Below, piece by piece: positions 50,739 through 59,524 of a stretch of DNA of 64,000 nucleotides (position 1 is its first letter; the number at the start of each line of letters is the position of its first letter). This stretch comes from an uncultured Oscillibacter sp. (lineage in GTDB: Bacteria; Bacillota; Clostridia; Oscillospirales; Oscillospiraceae). Location of the stretch: the NCBI GenBank assembly GCA_900551885.1, contig URXS01000001.1:1-64000 (forward strand). Direction: 5' to 3'. Under the pieces are notes generated by a model. That model saw only the letters and a list, made by a program, of their open reading frames with translations. It had not been told where the DNA came from and did no database searches. A program made the position numbers and the translations under genes.

Positions 50739-52124
50739 CTAGGGCAGACGGACGGTTAGCGGAGTATCATCCTCCAGATAACAATCCACTTCCCTGTCCA
50801 GGCTGAGGTAATAGCTGCCCAGATACTCCAGGCCCTCCGGCCCGTACAGCGCCAGGAAGCAGGCACAGTTCCTGGCCAGTTCTCCGGCAAAGGCCAGCCG
50901 CTCTCCGTCGTAATCCAACGTAGGCTCATAGTATCGGGGGTCCAGGGCCTTCTCCTCCCAGATGGCGCTGAGGCTGCCCTCCAGGGTGGCCCGGCAGGCC
51001 TGGCCCGCCGTCTCCACCACCCGGAAGCGGTCGCTGGCCGTATCCACCACCAGGAAGTCCTCCCGCAGCCAGACATTGACCATCCTGTCATCCTCCGCCA
51101 GATTTTCCAGTACCGGCAAAGTCTGTGCGGCGGCGCCGGTTTCATCCAGCACCGTCAGGGTCAGCGTGTCACCCTGCTGGGTAAAGAGGTACATGGCGCC
51201 CTCCTCTCCCCCGCAGAGGTAGGCATACTCTACCGACGGGTCCACAGGACAAACCCGGACCGGATCCCCAAAATGGATGGTGCTGGCGTCATAGTTGTCG
51301 ATGATCTTAGTGGGCGTCAGTTCCACCGGCAGGAAGTAAACGCCATAGCCCAGGGGAAAGAGGCTGGTATCCAGAGGCCGTTCTCCTGGCACAGAGCTGA
51401 AAAGGAAATAGACGCCCCCCTCCCGCACCACGGAGCAGGTGTCAAAGGGCTGCAGCGCGCCGCCGCCATATCCGGTGACGTCTCCGTTTTCATCTTTATC
51501 CACACGGATCTCAAGGGTGACATCCTCCGGCACCGGAATGGGGAAATACTCCCGCAGCAGGGCCTGGAGCTGCAGCTCCGGGGTGTCCAGCTCCCCATCA
51601 ATGACAAACCGTTCCACCTCCAGCGAGGCCGGCAGCAGTTCATCGAAGCTGTTTAATACATACAGGGGGTACACCTGGTAGTAATCCCGCAGCCGCACCA
51701 CCTCCGTATAGTCCGTTGTTCCGGCGGGACAGCGGGAGGCCACATCGTTGTACGGCTTCTGCATGCCGTACTGGTCCTCGGTTTCCCAGTCCCCGTTGGT
51801 GACACCGCTGTTGCCCATCACGTCCACCCACAGGCCCTGACTTCCATAGAAGCGGGTGCTCCTGCGTGCTTCGGCGCTGTAAGTATAGTCGGTGTGATAG
51901 GTGATCTCCGGCCCGGCAGTGATCTCCGTCTCCCAGAACAGATGCTGGTCCATGGAGGTCCGCATCTCCAGGGAGACGCCCTCCGCCCGGGCGGCGTCTC
52001 CTTGGAGCACCACCTGCTCCGCGTCCACCGCCTCCCGCTGGGCATAAATGGCTCCGTGGGACCAGACGGTGAGCCCTACGGCCAGGGCCGCCAGTACCGC
52101 CAGGATACAAAACCGAATCCGCAT
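50739..52124 (-). CDS. Membrane-anchored extracellular protein of the GntR-ABC operon
   Basis: 461 residues: one N-terminal signal anchor (CILAVLAALAVGLTVWSHGAI) and a large exterior part with repeated beta-like segments, possibly a propeller (YAYLCGGEEGAMYLFTQQGDTLTLTVLDETG and later similar blocks). No catalytic motif recognised. It is the last gene of the operon and follows the ATPase gene by 12 bases. In YtrABCDEF-like operons a comparable exported protein is present, but likeness is by context only. Confidence 0.7.
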   Translation of the reverse strand: MRIRFCILAVLAALAVGLTVWSHGAIYAQREAVDAEQVVLQGDAARAEGVSLEMRTSMDQHLFWETEITAGPEITYHTDYTYSAEARRSTRFYGSQGLWVDVMGNSGVTNGDWETEDQYGMQKPYNDVASRCPAGTTDYTEVVRLRDYYQVYPLYVLNSFDELLPASLEVERFVIDGELDTPELQLQALLREYFPIPVPEDVTLEIRVDKDENGDVTGYGGGALQPFDTCSVVREGGVYFLFSSVPGERPLDTSLFPLGYGVYFLPVELTPTKIIDNYDASTIHFGDPVRVCPVDPSVEYAYLCGGEEGAMYLFTQQGDTLTLTVLDETGAAAQTLPVLENLAEDDRMVNVWLREDFLVVDTASDRFRVVETAGQACRATLEGSLSAIWEEKALDPRYYEPTLDYDGERLAFAGELARNCACFLALYGPEGLEYLGSYYLSLDREVDCYLEDDTPLTVRLP

Positions 52125-52136
52125 AGCCGCCTCCTC

Positions 52137-52868
52137 TCACTCCGTCAGATCCGACAGAGCCTTGCTGACCCGGTCGGGGCGATAGTGGTACGTCTCCTTC
52201 ACATAGGTCATCAGATCCCGGCCGGACTCCTCCAGCTCCTCCATGGAGGCATCCCCCACGATCCTGCCCTGGCGGATCAGCACCGCCCGTCCGATGAAGT
52301 TCTGGACCTCCTCCAGCAGGTGGGTGGACAGCAGCACCGTCTCCGTGGGCTCCAGGATGCCCAGCAGCACCTTGTAGAAGTCCTCCCGGTTGAACACGTC
52401 GTTTCCGGCAAAGGGCTCATCCATGAGGATGTAGTCGGCCCCCTGGCTCAGGGCCATGATGACCTCGAACTGGTTTTTCTGGCCGGTGGAGAAATGGCGC
52501 AGGGGCTTGCCGAAGGGCAGCTCAAAAAACTCCATCAGCGCCCGGAACCGCTTGTCCCGAAAGGTGGGAAAATGGGTCTGGTAGAAGAGGCGGTGATCCT
52601 CCGCCGTGAGGCCGGGAAAGAAGGAGTGCTCGCAGGTGGCAAAGGACAACCGGGCAATGTTTTTCCCGGTGACGGGCTCCCCGTCCAGCGTGATCTCCCC
52701 CTGGAAGCGCAGCAGACCCAGGATGCACTTGAGCAGCGTGGTCTTGCCGGCGCCGTTCTCCCCGAACAAGCCCACGATCTCCCCCTGGGGAATGGACAGG
52801 GACACGCCGTCCAGGGCCCGCTTCCCATTGGGGCCGTAGCTCTTGATAATCTCATGCAATTCGATCAT
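52137..52868 (-). CDS. ABC transporter ATPase (YtrB-like)
   Basis: 243 residues. Walker A GENGAGKTT, signature FSTGQKNQ (variant of LSGGQ), Walker B YILMDEPFAGND and switch His in LSTHLLEE. The signature Thr-Gly-Gln-Lys-Asn is characteristic of the ytr/GntR-linked exporters. ATG 52868 overlaps the upstream permease gene by 4 bases; in-frame sequence beyond it is a shadow. Confidence 0.92.
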   Translation of the reverse strand: MIELHEIIKSYGPNGKRALDGVSLSIPQGEIVGLFGENGAGKTTLLKCILGLLRFQGEITLDGEPVTGKNIARLSFATCEHSFFPGLTAEDHRLFYQTHFPTFRDKRFRALMEFFELPFGKPLRHFSTGQKNQFEVIMALSQGADYILMDEPFAGNDVFNREDFYKVLLGILEPTETVLLSTHLLEEVQNFIGRAVLIRQGRIVGDASMEELEESGRDLMTYVKETYHYRPDRVSKALSDLTE

Positions 52869-53371
52869 AGCACCCTCCAAATCTTCTGCCACTGGTCCGG
52901 GGCAAGGCACGCCGCCGGCGTACAATTCATATAAATCACGTAAAACAGCATCAGGAATACCAGAATCAGCACCAGTGCGATCAGGATAACGGTCCCGGGA
53001 ATGGCCAGACACCGGCGGTGGTACTCCCACCGGTCCGGCAGCCGCCGCATCAGATACACCGGGCGGCTACCCTCCCGGTAGTGACCGGCGTAGTGAAGGG
53101 CCACCGTAACCACTGCCCACAGCAGCACTGCCCAAAGGCCCAGGAAGCTGCCGCCGATGATCTCCGGCAGATCCGCTATCATCCTGCCTGGCGCCAAAAC
53201 TTTCCGGCCATTTTCCAAGGTAAACAGCTCGGACCGGGCGCTCCAATAGCTGGACAGGAACCACACCCAAGCCAATACCGTACCGCCGCCCAATCCCCAG
53301 AAAAATTGCACAACCTCCTGTTGGGCGTCCCGGTCCGGGGGTGCCCAGTGGCTCCAGTCAATCCGTGCCAT
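52865..53371 (-). CDS. Membrane protein of the GntR-ABC operon
   Basis: 168 residues with three hydrophobic helices (about 24-42, 80-100 and 130-155). ATG 53371 starts MARIDWSHW. It overlaps the upstream membrane gene by 14 bases and the ATPase gene by 4, so it is probably a small membrane component of the same transporter. Confidence 0.7.
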   Translation of the reverse strand: MARIDWSHWAPPDRDAQQEVVQFFWGLGGGTVLAWVWFLSSYWSARSELFTLENGRKVLAPGRMIADLPEIIGGSFLGLWAVLLWAVVTVALHYAGHYREGSRPVYLMRRLPDRWEYHRRCLAIPGTVILIALVLILVFLMLFYVIYMNCTPAACLAPDQWQKIWRVL

Positions 53372-54068
53372 GGCGCACCTCCTTCCAGACGAAAACCAGG
53401 GCCACCACCGTGATTGCCAGTGCAAGGCCGCCTATAACGAGCCCATCAGGGCCGCTCCCTGTACTGATTGGAAAGAAGAATACCGCCAGGAACGTCACGC
53501 CGTACACCGCCATGCCGGGGACATTCCGCCGCCGCCAGAAGGACCACGCGGAGCAGGTCAGCCCCAAAGACAGAGCGAAGAGCCCGTTGCGGACATAGAT
53601 GCCCCAGTCCTCCAGGGGCAAAAGGCTATGGAACAGATGATCTTGGTGCGCCGTCAGAAAGAGGGTCTGGGCGCTGGAGAACCCCTGGTTCACATGGGCG
53701 AACCACCCGCACACCCCCAGGATCAACAGCAGTTGGAATCCCATCAGGGCCAGGAAGGCCAGGGCGTAGCACAGCCCCCACAGCACCACGGTAGCCATCT
53801 CGCCTACCTGCAGCCGTCCCAGCGTATACTGACACCGGCCGCCCCGCAGGTCGCTGCCCCAGAGGCAGCAAATCGCCGCCAGAACCAGTATCGCCCCCCG
53901 GAAAGCAAGGGACAGGCTGCTATCCAGCATAAAGCGCAAAAACTCTGCACCCAGGCCCATCCCCGCCACCAATGCTGCCTCTACCGCTGTCAAAATGGCA
54001 AACAGCACCAACAGCTTTCCGGTAACACCCCGGGCCGCCAGCAGAATCACCGACCAGTACCGTCTCAT
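53358..54068 (-). CDS. ABC transporter permease-like membrane protein
   Basis: 236 residues with about six helices, no EAA loop, as in ABC-2-type permeases that pair with YtrB-like ATPases. ATG 54068 overlaps the GntR stop by 4 bases. Substrate unknown; relatives respond to cell-wall antibiotics. Confidence 0.75.
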   Translation of the reverse strand: MRRYWSVILLAARGVTGKLLVLFAILTAVEAALVAGMGLGAEFLRFMLDSSLSLAFRGAILVLAAICCLWGSDLRGGRCQYTLGRLQVGEMATVVLWGLCYALAFLALMGFQLLLILGVCGWFAHVNQGFSSAQTLFLTAHQDHLFHSLLPLEDWGIYVRNGLFALSLGLTCSAWSFWRRRNVPGMAVYGVTFLAVFFFPISTGSGPDGLVIGGLALAITVVALVFVWKEVRHGTD

Positions 54069-54466
54069 GGTTTTTCCTCCCCCTCTGTTTCCAACGGCCC
54101 GTCCCAAAGCCGCCGGATCTCCGCCAGAGCCTCCTCCTGGGAGACCCCCATCTGCCGCATGGCCCGTACCAGGCCCCCGGCTTCCTCCGCCAGCAGCGCC
54201 CGGCGAACCCGCTCCACCGTCTCTTCGTCCGCCGCCACCAAGCTCTTGGCCCCGGTGTGGGAGGTGATGATCCCCTCTTCCTCCAGTATCCGGTAGGCCT
54301 TCTGGACCGTGTTGGGATTCACGCCCAGCAGCGCCGACAGCGTCCGGCGGGAGGGCAGCTCGTCTCCGAAGCGGATGGTGCCCGCCACCAATCCCCGCTG
54401 GATATGGCGGATGATCTGCCGGTACAGAGGGCTCCCCTCCGCCGGAACAAAACCGTCAAAGATCAC
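54065..54466 (-). CDS. GntR-family regulator, YtrA subfamily
   Basis: 133 residues. N-terminal wHTH PLYRQIIRHIQRGLVAGTIRFGDELPSRRTLSALLGVNPNTVQKAYRILEEEG (GntR, short YtrA type), then a brief helical dimerisation tail. First gene of the ABC operon, and it likely represses its own operon through the inverted repeat upstream. Confidence 0.92.
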   Translation of the reverse strand: MIFDGFVPAEGSPLYRQIIRHIQRGLVAGTIRFGDELPSRRTLSALLGVNPNTVQKAYRILEEEGIITSHTGAKSLVAADEETVERVRRALLAEEAGGLVRAMRQMGVSQEEALAEIRRLWDGPLETEGEEKP

Positions 54467-54487
54467 GCTGCCTCACCTCTTTCCGAA

Positions 54488-54542
54488 AACCGTATTATTT
54501 GAGTCATACACTTTTCAACTGTATTATATCAATAACACGGTT
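54488..54542. promoter_or_regulatory. Inverted repeat, probable YtrA-type operator
   Basis: aaccgtattatt (54488-54499) and aataacacggtt (54531-54542) are inverted copies with one mismatch, 31 bases apart, immediately before the GntR gene. The space between is AT-rich and should hold the promoter. Confidence 0.6.
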
Positions 54543-54807
54543 GCCTGTCAACTGTGCATGCCCGTGCAAATTGCAACACCGCCGAATCTCCTCCGGTATT
54601 CGACAGTCCGACCGTTTACCTGCGTGCAGTCTGTTCTTTCCAGGTCGGAGAAAAACCCGGTTGGGAAATCAGGACCCGGGACCACGGTCAACAGCAATAA
54701 AAAATGCCTACAGCCGTTGAACAGGTGAAAGTACCTGTCCAATAAGGCCATAGGCATTTTTAAAAATGGTCTGAACCTGTCTCTGGGGCTCCGCTTCTTC
54801 CTTTCCG
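54543..54807 (-). terminator. Intergenic stretch with a nested-hairpin terminator
   Basis: Outer arms aaaatgccta (54701-54710) and taggcatttt (54751-54760) enclose an inner hairpin acaggt/acctgt (54721-54738). On the minus strand it ends in a T run, so it terminates the membrane protein gene at 54808. The remainder of the stretch shows no gene. Confidence 0.65.
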
Positions 54808-55530
54808 TCAATCACGGAGCTTATGGCAGTATTGGGTACAAAGCTTATCTGTACACTCAGAGCATTGCAAAGCGGCGTTGGAGTGATCCCAGAACCGCTC
54901 GGGGTACATCATCACGCACAGTTCCCACACCAGCCAAGCCACTGCGGACATGATCACAAGAGACCCGGCAAAAAAACCACCCATATAGATCAGCGGAGAG
55001 AACATCATAAGATGGTCCCAGTTAAAGATCCTGCAAGTGGTACAGCAGCGGTTTTTCATAATCAGGCGGAAGGGACACCAGATCAGCACACAGATCAAAT
55101 CGCAGACATAGAACACCACGGAGATCATAAACAGGGCGATCTTATCGATCACGCCGAAATAGTACAATTGCCCAATTACCGCAATCAGCAGACACCAGAT
55201 GATAAACACCTTATATGCGGCCTTTGTCGTGGAGACTATGTAGGTACGCAGCGCATTATGGTTGATTTTTTCCCGTATGGGTCTGAAGCGGTTGGCAAAA
55301 AGTTTTTGGGAACCCAAGGGCACCTTGTTTTTGATGGGGATGATCTGGAGGAACATATCGATCACCCACACGATCCACAAAAGGTGCAGGGGCGAGAAAA
55401 CCTTAAAAAAGTTTAACCCATCCAGCACGGCAAAGAAATCCGGCCGGAATACGCACATGAGTCCACATGCAATAAGAATCAGACAGCGCCCAACCAGCCG
55501 GGCAAAGTAAATCTTTCTGGTCGCAGACAT
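54808..55530 (-). CDS. Cys-rich polytopic membrane protein, unknown function
   Basis: 240 residues with about six hydrophobic helices. Cysteines cluster in NRCCTTCRIFNWDH and again at the C-terminus (LQCSECTDKLCTQYCHK), which suggests two metal or disulfide sites. ATG 55530 follows GAAGGATGAA; the longer open frame to 55809 has no likeness to a membrane protein start. Not recognised. Appears to be a single gene. Confidence 0.7.
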   Translation of the reverse strand: MSATRKIYFARLVGRCLILIACGLMCVFRPDFFAVLDGLNFFKVFSPLHLLWIVWVIDMFLQIIPIKNKVPLGSQKLFANRFRPIREKINHNALRTYIVSTTKAAYKVFIIWCLLIAVIGQLYYFGVIDKIALFMISVVFYVCDLICVLIWCPFRLIMKNRCCTTCRIFNWDHLMMFSPLIYMGGFFAGSLVIMSAVAWLVWELCVMMYPERFWDHSNAALQCSECTDKLCTQYCHKLRD

Positions 55531-55878
55531 TTCATCCTTCTTTCTATGGAACAAAACAGGGGAATGACAAGGTAAATTGTAAACAAGAATCGCCCGCCAT
55601 TTCAAAGTATAATATATTTTTATAGGAGCAGACAAGAGGGAATCTTGTGGAGTAGTCAATTTTTGCCGCAAGCCGGCAGCTTCGGCAGAGTCCTGCCAAA
55701 AGACGCCGAAGCGATTCACGAGAACGGCCTCTCTAGTCTGTCGGGACCGGAAAGAATGGCTGGCCAAATAAAAAGGTGGAATTCTGGTTTCAAGCTCATC
55801 AGAAAGCAAAACCGACTTGCATTTAGCAAGTCGGTTTTACCCCATGATCAAAGAAACAGATACTGTGGCGGTCTCTGG
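55531..55878. terminator. Intergenic region with hairpin 55808-55838
   Basis: aaaaccgacttgc/gcaagtcggtttt, 13-bp stem, attta loop, terminates the DUF2798-like gene on the minus strand. The AT-rich 55600-55625 (tataatatattttt) probably contains the promoter of the gene at 55530. No coding region supported. Confidence 0.65.
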
Positions 55879-56361
55879 TTATGCCAGCACTTTTCCCTCT
55901 GGGAACACGGAGCGAAACACGCGGCGTACCAGAGGACCGGCAATCAAAAACTGTACAGGCAGAGCCATAATGAAATTGCGGGGGATATTTGCGAGCCAAT
56001 TTCCCGGTACAGCACTCCAGTTTCCGGTGTGGAATGCGCTCTCACAGGCACCGTAGAGAGACATGATCACTACCATTCCCACTACCATAGCGCCGGAAAT
56101 ACAGAGAATTTTTTTCAGCGGGCCGTCATCCGGCTTGATCAGATAACGGAATGCAAACCCTTTTGCAAGCTTGGAGACCAAAAACCAGTCGCAGCACATG
56201 GCAAACAAATAGGCTATGGGGAAACCGATCCACCCGGTGACCACAATCTTCAGGTTAAAGGCTCCATACTGGAACGCCACATTATAGATACTCATCCAGA
56301 GTACCATAAAAAAGCACATCATAACTGTGTAAATTAAGCTCTCCCGCTTATTTTGAGGCAT
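55879..56361 (-). CDS. DUF2798-like membrane protein
   Basis: 160 residues, four helices in two similar halves: residues about 8-75 (YTVMMCFFMVLWMSIYN) and about 85-160 (NFIMALPVQFLIAGPLVRRVF), the usual make-up of two DUF2798 repeats. Function unknown. The start is preceded by GAAAGGAAA. Isolated gene. Confidence 0.75.
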   Translation of the reverse strand: MPQNKRESLIYTVMMCFFMVLWMSIYNVAFQYGAFNLKIVVTGWIGFPIAYLFAMCCDWFLVSKLAKGFAFRYLIKPDDGPLKKILCISGAMVVGMVVIMSLYGACESAFHTGNWSAVPGNWLANIPRNFIMALPVQFLIAGPLVRRVFRSVFPEGKVLA

Positions 56362-56544
56362 ATTTTCAATTTCCTTTCCAAACCTTTATATTTTGCGCAG
56401 AACGCAGCTATTATATCATATCTTATTTTTTCCTCGTAATTGTAGGTTCTTCTAAATCTGAAAGCACGTACTGCCGTTTTCCAGCATGGAAAAATCAAAT
56501 CTTGACGAAGTGAACAGCATGGATGCAGTTCCCATATCCGCTCC

Positions 56545-56810
56545 CAAAGCCATATCGAAGTCCAGTAAAGCGGGTTCGATTTGGAAAGAATGCGTGCCCT
56601 CTGAATTATAAAATAAGTCGGAGCAAGCGATATGATGCTTGCTCCGACGGGGAATCGGTGAAAAGTTTTGAGGACACGTCTCAGATATGCGACCAAAGCC
56701 AAATCGAAACCCAGCGCAGCGGTTGCGATTTGGAAAGGAGCCGCGACAAAATGAGTGAGAGGTGACTTTTGCAAAAAAGTGGCCGCGAACGATATGACGT
56801 CCGCGGCGAC
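56545..56810. repeat. Imperfect direct repeat pair with shared-loop hairpins
   Basis: A block near 56545-56590 (aaagccatatcgaag... ttcgatttggaaag) recurs near 56694-56740 (aaagccaaatcgaaa... tgcgatttggaaag), about 150 bases apart. Each contains an inverted repeat around cgatttgg. Downstream of each is a hairpin with cgatatga in its loop: gtcggagcaag... (56618-56647) and the ssrA terminator stem gccgcg/cgcggc (56782-56807). Looks like a dispersed intergenic element, not coding. 56362-56544 holds nothing else recognised. Confidence 0.6.
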
Positions 56811-56811
56811 A

Positions 56812-56865
56812 TGGTGGAGGTGGGGGGAGTTGAACCCCCGTCCAAAAACGCCAAACCCATTGCAC
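56812..56865 (-). ncRNA. ssrA: 3' end of tmRNA gene (ssrA fragment), prophage attachment site
   Basis: On the minus strand the sequence ends tttttggacgggggttcaac... and cacctccacca: a T arm (ggggg, TTCAACT, ccccc), acceptor strand and encoded CCA, the tmRNA 3' end. A terminator follows at 56807-56770. A whole tmRNA needs about 350 bases, but the endolysin gene begins at 56941, so the body is missing. This is the duplicate made when a phage integrates at the ssrA 3' end; intact ssrA is expected at the far, right-hand prophage end. Confidence 0.8.
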
Positions 56866-56940
56866 TACATGCAAAAAGATCAGAATGTGTGAAATTTTGA
56901 GTGAAATTAATGAGCTGAGTCCTATTTGTTTATTTTTATT

Positions 56941-58314
56941 TTACGCCAGCCCTGCCAGCTTTGCAAGGCGGTACGCCACCAGCATCAGTTGCTTCCGGGT
57001 GACGGGATCATCCAGGTGCATCTCTCCGTCCGCATATCCGGACATAACGCCAGTCGTCTTTGCCCAGGCCTCTGCCAACCCCAGCTCTGCGGGCTCCTCC
57101 GGCGCCTCCTGGGCTTCCTCCGGCACCCAAGCAAGCCCCAGGTGTCCCACGATACCCCGGGCCTCCGCAGCGGCCACAGCGGCCCGCCAGGCGCTGTCCG
57201 TGAGGTTTTTTACGTCCTCCTGGTTGGTGTGGAATGCGTGCTCGATCAGGACCGCCGGGGCCACGGTATGCTTGAGCACATAAAGTTCCGGGTCATACAC
57301 AAATGGTGTAGACCGCACCGTGACCCCCGCATCCCGGACAGCCTCCAGAATGGCAGTTGCCGCCTGCTCCCGTGCTCCACCGGCGCCGTAGAGATAGCAG
57401 CTCCACCCCCGGGCACTGGACCACCCGCTGCCCGCAGCAGCGTTGGAGTGCAGACTGACAAACAGATCCAGGTCCTTGATATTGTTCGCAATGGCACACC
57501 GCTGCGCCAAGCTCACTGCCCCGCCGTCCAGGCGAGTTTCCGTCACGGCCACGCCGCAGCGCTCCAGGTGGTCCCGGATCCGCTTTGCCATATCCAGGGC
57601 AAATTCATGCTCATAGTAGGTGCCGTCCGGGCTCTTATTGGCCAGGTTGGATGCATCATGCCCGGCGTCCAGCACCACGGTCTTCTTCTCGCTCACAGGG
57701 TTTTCCTCCTTATCATTCAACCACAGAAGGATCAGCGTCTGGCTGGGGTCCTTGCCCTCCATCATGATCCCGGCTGCTCTCACATACATGTTTACTTTCC
57801 GGCCCCCGTCCATCATGACGGCAAAACGGCAGCCCTGCCCAGCCATGTAGCCCCGCAGATCCTCCGGCGTACAGGCCCCGCTGGAGCCGTCTGTGGCACC
57901 GTAGGTGATCCATTCCGTGTCGGTAAGACCCACGGCCACCCGGCCCCTGCGTCCGCCCACATCGGCCCCGTAGTAAAGCGTGGACTGGGGTTCTCCCTCC
58001 CGGACCAGCAGGCAGTTGGCCACATAGTTTCTCCGCTCACACGATCCACCGGGCGGCACTAGCACCTCCGCCACATCGGGGCCGGTATCCCAGGCAAAGG
58101 CCCAGTAGTTGTCCGCCGGCGAGGCGTAAAGCACTGTTCCGTCCGCTTTCACCGGGCACACTGGTGCCCACTTTCCAGGGTTGTAAAAAGCCGCTGTCAG
58201 GGCAATGTCCGGCTGCCGTTCCGCCACGATCTCGGAAAGCGGCTTTTTTTCACTGTTCACATAGATCTCCACCCGCCGGATGGCTGAGATCGGCGTCCGT
58301 TCGATATGTACCAT
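56941..58314 (-). CDS. Endolysin: phosphodiester glycosidase-like domain plus amidase_3
   Basis: 457 residues. N-terminal about 195 residues resemble a NAGPA/phosphodiester glycosidase fold (RFAVMMDGGRKVNMY near its end). Residues about 205-385 are a zinc N-acetylmuramoyl-L-alanine amidase: VVLDAGHD, catalytic Glu in EHEFALDMAKRI, LHSNAA, and LIEHAFHTN. The tail (EAWAKTTGVMSGYADGE) has an S-layer homology-like repeat for wall binding. ATG 58314 starts MVHIERTP; upstream frame is not used. Last gene before the attachment site. Confidence 0.85.
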   Translation of the reverse strand: MVHIERTPISAIRRVEIYVNSEKKPLSEIVAERQPDIALTAAFYNPGKWAPVCPVKADGTVLYASPADNYWAFAWDTGPDVAEVLVPPGGSCERRNYVANCLLVREGEPQSTLYYGADVGGRRGRVAVGLTDTEWITYGATDGSSGACTPEDLRGYMAGQGCRFAVMMDGGRKVNMYVRAAGIMMEGKDPSQTLILLWLNDKEENPVSEKKTVVLDAGHDASNLANKSPDGTYYEHEFALDMAKRIRDHLERCGVAVTETRLDGGAVSLAQRCAIANNIKDLDLFVSLHSNAAAGSGWSSARGWSCYLYGAGGAREQAATAILEAVRDAGVTVRSTPFVYDPELYVLKHTVAPAVLIEHAFHTNQEDVKNLTDSAWRAAVAAAEARGIVGHLGLAWVPEEAQEAPEEPAELGLAEAWAKTTGVMSGYADGEMHLDDPVTRKQLMLVAYRLAKLAGLA

Positions 58315-58366
58315 AAAATTCTCCTTTGAAGAAAGAGCCGGGCTCTGTTGAACCCGGCTCCGGAAA

Positions 58367-58633
58367 TTAAGTCTGCATCTGTTTAACGGCCTGATTGACG
58401 CCGGTGGCCGCCAGGCCCGACGCAATCCCTACTGCCGCTGCGGTGATGTAGTCCGTGGCCGGAAAATCCGGCATTAGGAACATACCGGCGATACCCAGGC
58501 CACAACCGCACACGCCGCAGATGATGGGGATCCACTTGTTGTCCAGGCCGGAGGCCTTGACGACCTGTCCGATCAGCAGGCAGATGACAGTGATGGCCGC
58601 CACGCCTGTGATGCCGAGAGACGAGATATCCAT
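58367..58633 (-). CDS. Phage holin-like protein
   Basis: 88 residues, with three hydrophobic segments (about 8-27, 36-55, 62-80) and a polar tail (NQAVKQMQT). It sits directly upstream of the endolysin, the usual holin place. Forms pores that release the lysin. Confidence 0.8.
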   Translation of the reverse strand: MDISSLGITGVAAITVICLLIGQVVKASGLDNKWIPIICGVCGCGLGIAGMFLMPDFPATDYITAAAVGIASGLAATGVNQAVKQMQT

Positions 58634-58644
58634 AAAGCGCCTCC

Positions 58645-59166
58645 TTACTGGTTGCGGTTGTGATCTTCGTCGTAATCCCGCATGGACACCGGCTCATAGG
58701 TGGCGTTGCCCTTATCGTCATAACGATAGAGCAGCTTTCCTTTCTGTACCTTCCGGCCTGCATACTCCGGCCGGAACATCATACCCTTCTCGGGCTTGTA
58801 CTTGTCCAGCTCCTGCTCCCAGGGCACGGCCCAGGCGGGGTCCTCTTCCGGCAGCCAGTCCGGCTTGGGATTGCCATAGGTGGGAGGATAGCCGGGGATC
58901 AGGGTCTCATTGTCGCCCTCTTCGGTGTGCCAGGCTTTGCCGTTATAGAGGACATAGTCTGTGGGGCGGGCACCGGCTGCCACCAGCTTGCCATTCTCCA
59001 CCAGCACGATCATGCCGCTCCCGCCGGCGAAGAGGATAGCGTTGCCGTTGACGGCGCCGCCGGTCAGTCTGGTGTTGAGGCCCGCGGCCTCCAGGTCCGC
59101 GTTGATCTCGTCCAAGCTCTTCTTATCGTTCAGGCCTTCCAAAATCAAATCATCAGCAATCTTCAT
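58645..59166 (-). CDS. Phage protein of unknown function
   Basis: 173 residues, soluble, with an acidic and aromatic composition and a Pro-rich middle (GYPPTYGNPKPDWLPEEDPAW). Not recognised. It lies between the lysis genes and the tail genes and follows GGAGT upstream of ATG 59166. Confidence 0.65.
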   Translation of the reverse strand: MKIADDLILEGLNDKKSLDEINADLEAAGLNTRLTGGAVNGNAILFAGGSGMIVLVENGKLVAAGARPTDYVLYNGKAWHTEEGDNETLIPGYPPTYGNPKPDWLPEEDPAWAVPWEQELDKYKPEKGMMFRPEYAGRKVQKGKLLYRYDDKGNATYEPVSMRDYDEDHNRNQ

Positions 59167-59181
59167 ATGTATGTACTCCTT

Positions 59182-59508
59182 TCAAAATTCACAGCTTGCG
59201 CTGTTTTTTGCAATCTGTTCCCGCTCAAATTCCCGGAACTTTTTCATAGCCTTGTCGTACTGCTCGATTCCCGCTTCGATCTCCCCGTTGGGGCTGCCCC
59301 GCTTGATGGCCATGGCCACGGCGTAGCTTAGCTGGGCGGTAGAAAGAAGCAGGGAGATCCGCAGCGTCTCCGATTTGATCCGTTCCCTTTCTGCTGTTCT
59401 CCGCTCGTCCTCCCTTCCCTTCTGCTGCTTGTTCCACAGCGCCATGATAACTCCCACAATGATCCCCGGCGCACAGGCCCACAAAAGGCGGGAGATAATC
59501 TCAGGCAA
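59182..59508 (-). CDS. Phage small membrane-anchored coiled-coil protein
   Basis: 108 residues: an N-terminal hydrophobic segment (LLWACAPGIIVGVIMALW), then a highly charged helical region (KQQKGREDERRTAERERIKSE). The shape resembles phage lysis accessory proteins of the XhlA or spanin kind, but no family signature is evident. Confidence 0.65.
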   Translation of the reverse strand: MPEIISRLLWACAPGIIVGVIMALWNKQQKGREDERRTAERERIKSETLRISLLLSTAQLSYAVAMAIKRGSPNGEIEAGIEQYDKAMKKFREFEREQIAKNSASCEF

Positions 59509-59524
59509 TCAAACCACTCTCCTT

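Noticed and set aside
56334..56874. Two overlapping minus-strand frames (about 140 codons each) as genes
   Set aside because: They run across the imperfect repeats, hairpins and tmRNA end; coding potential is explained by repeat DNA and there is no ribosome site or domain.
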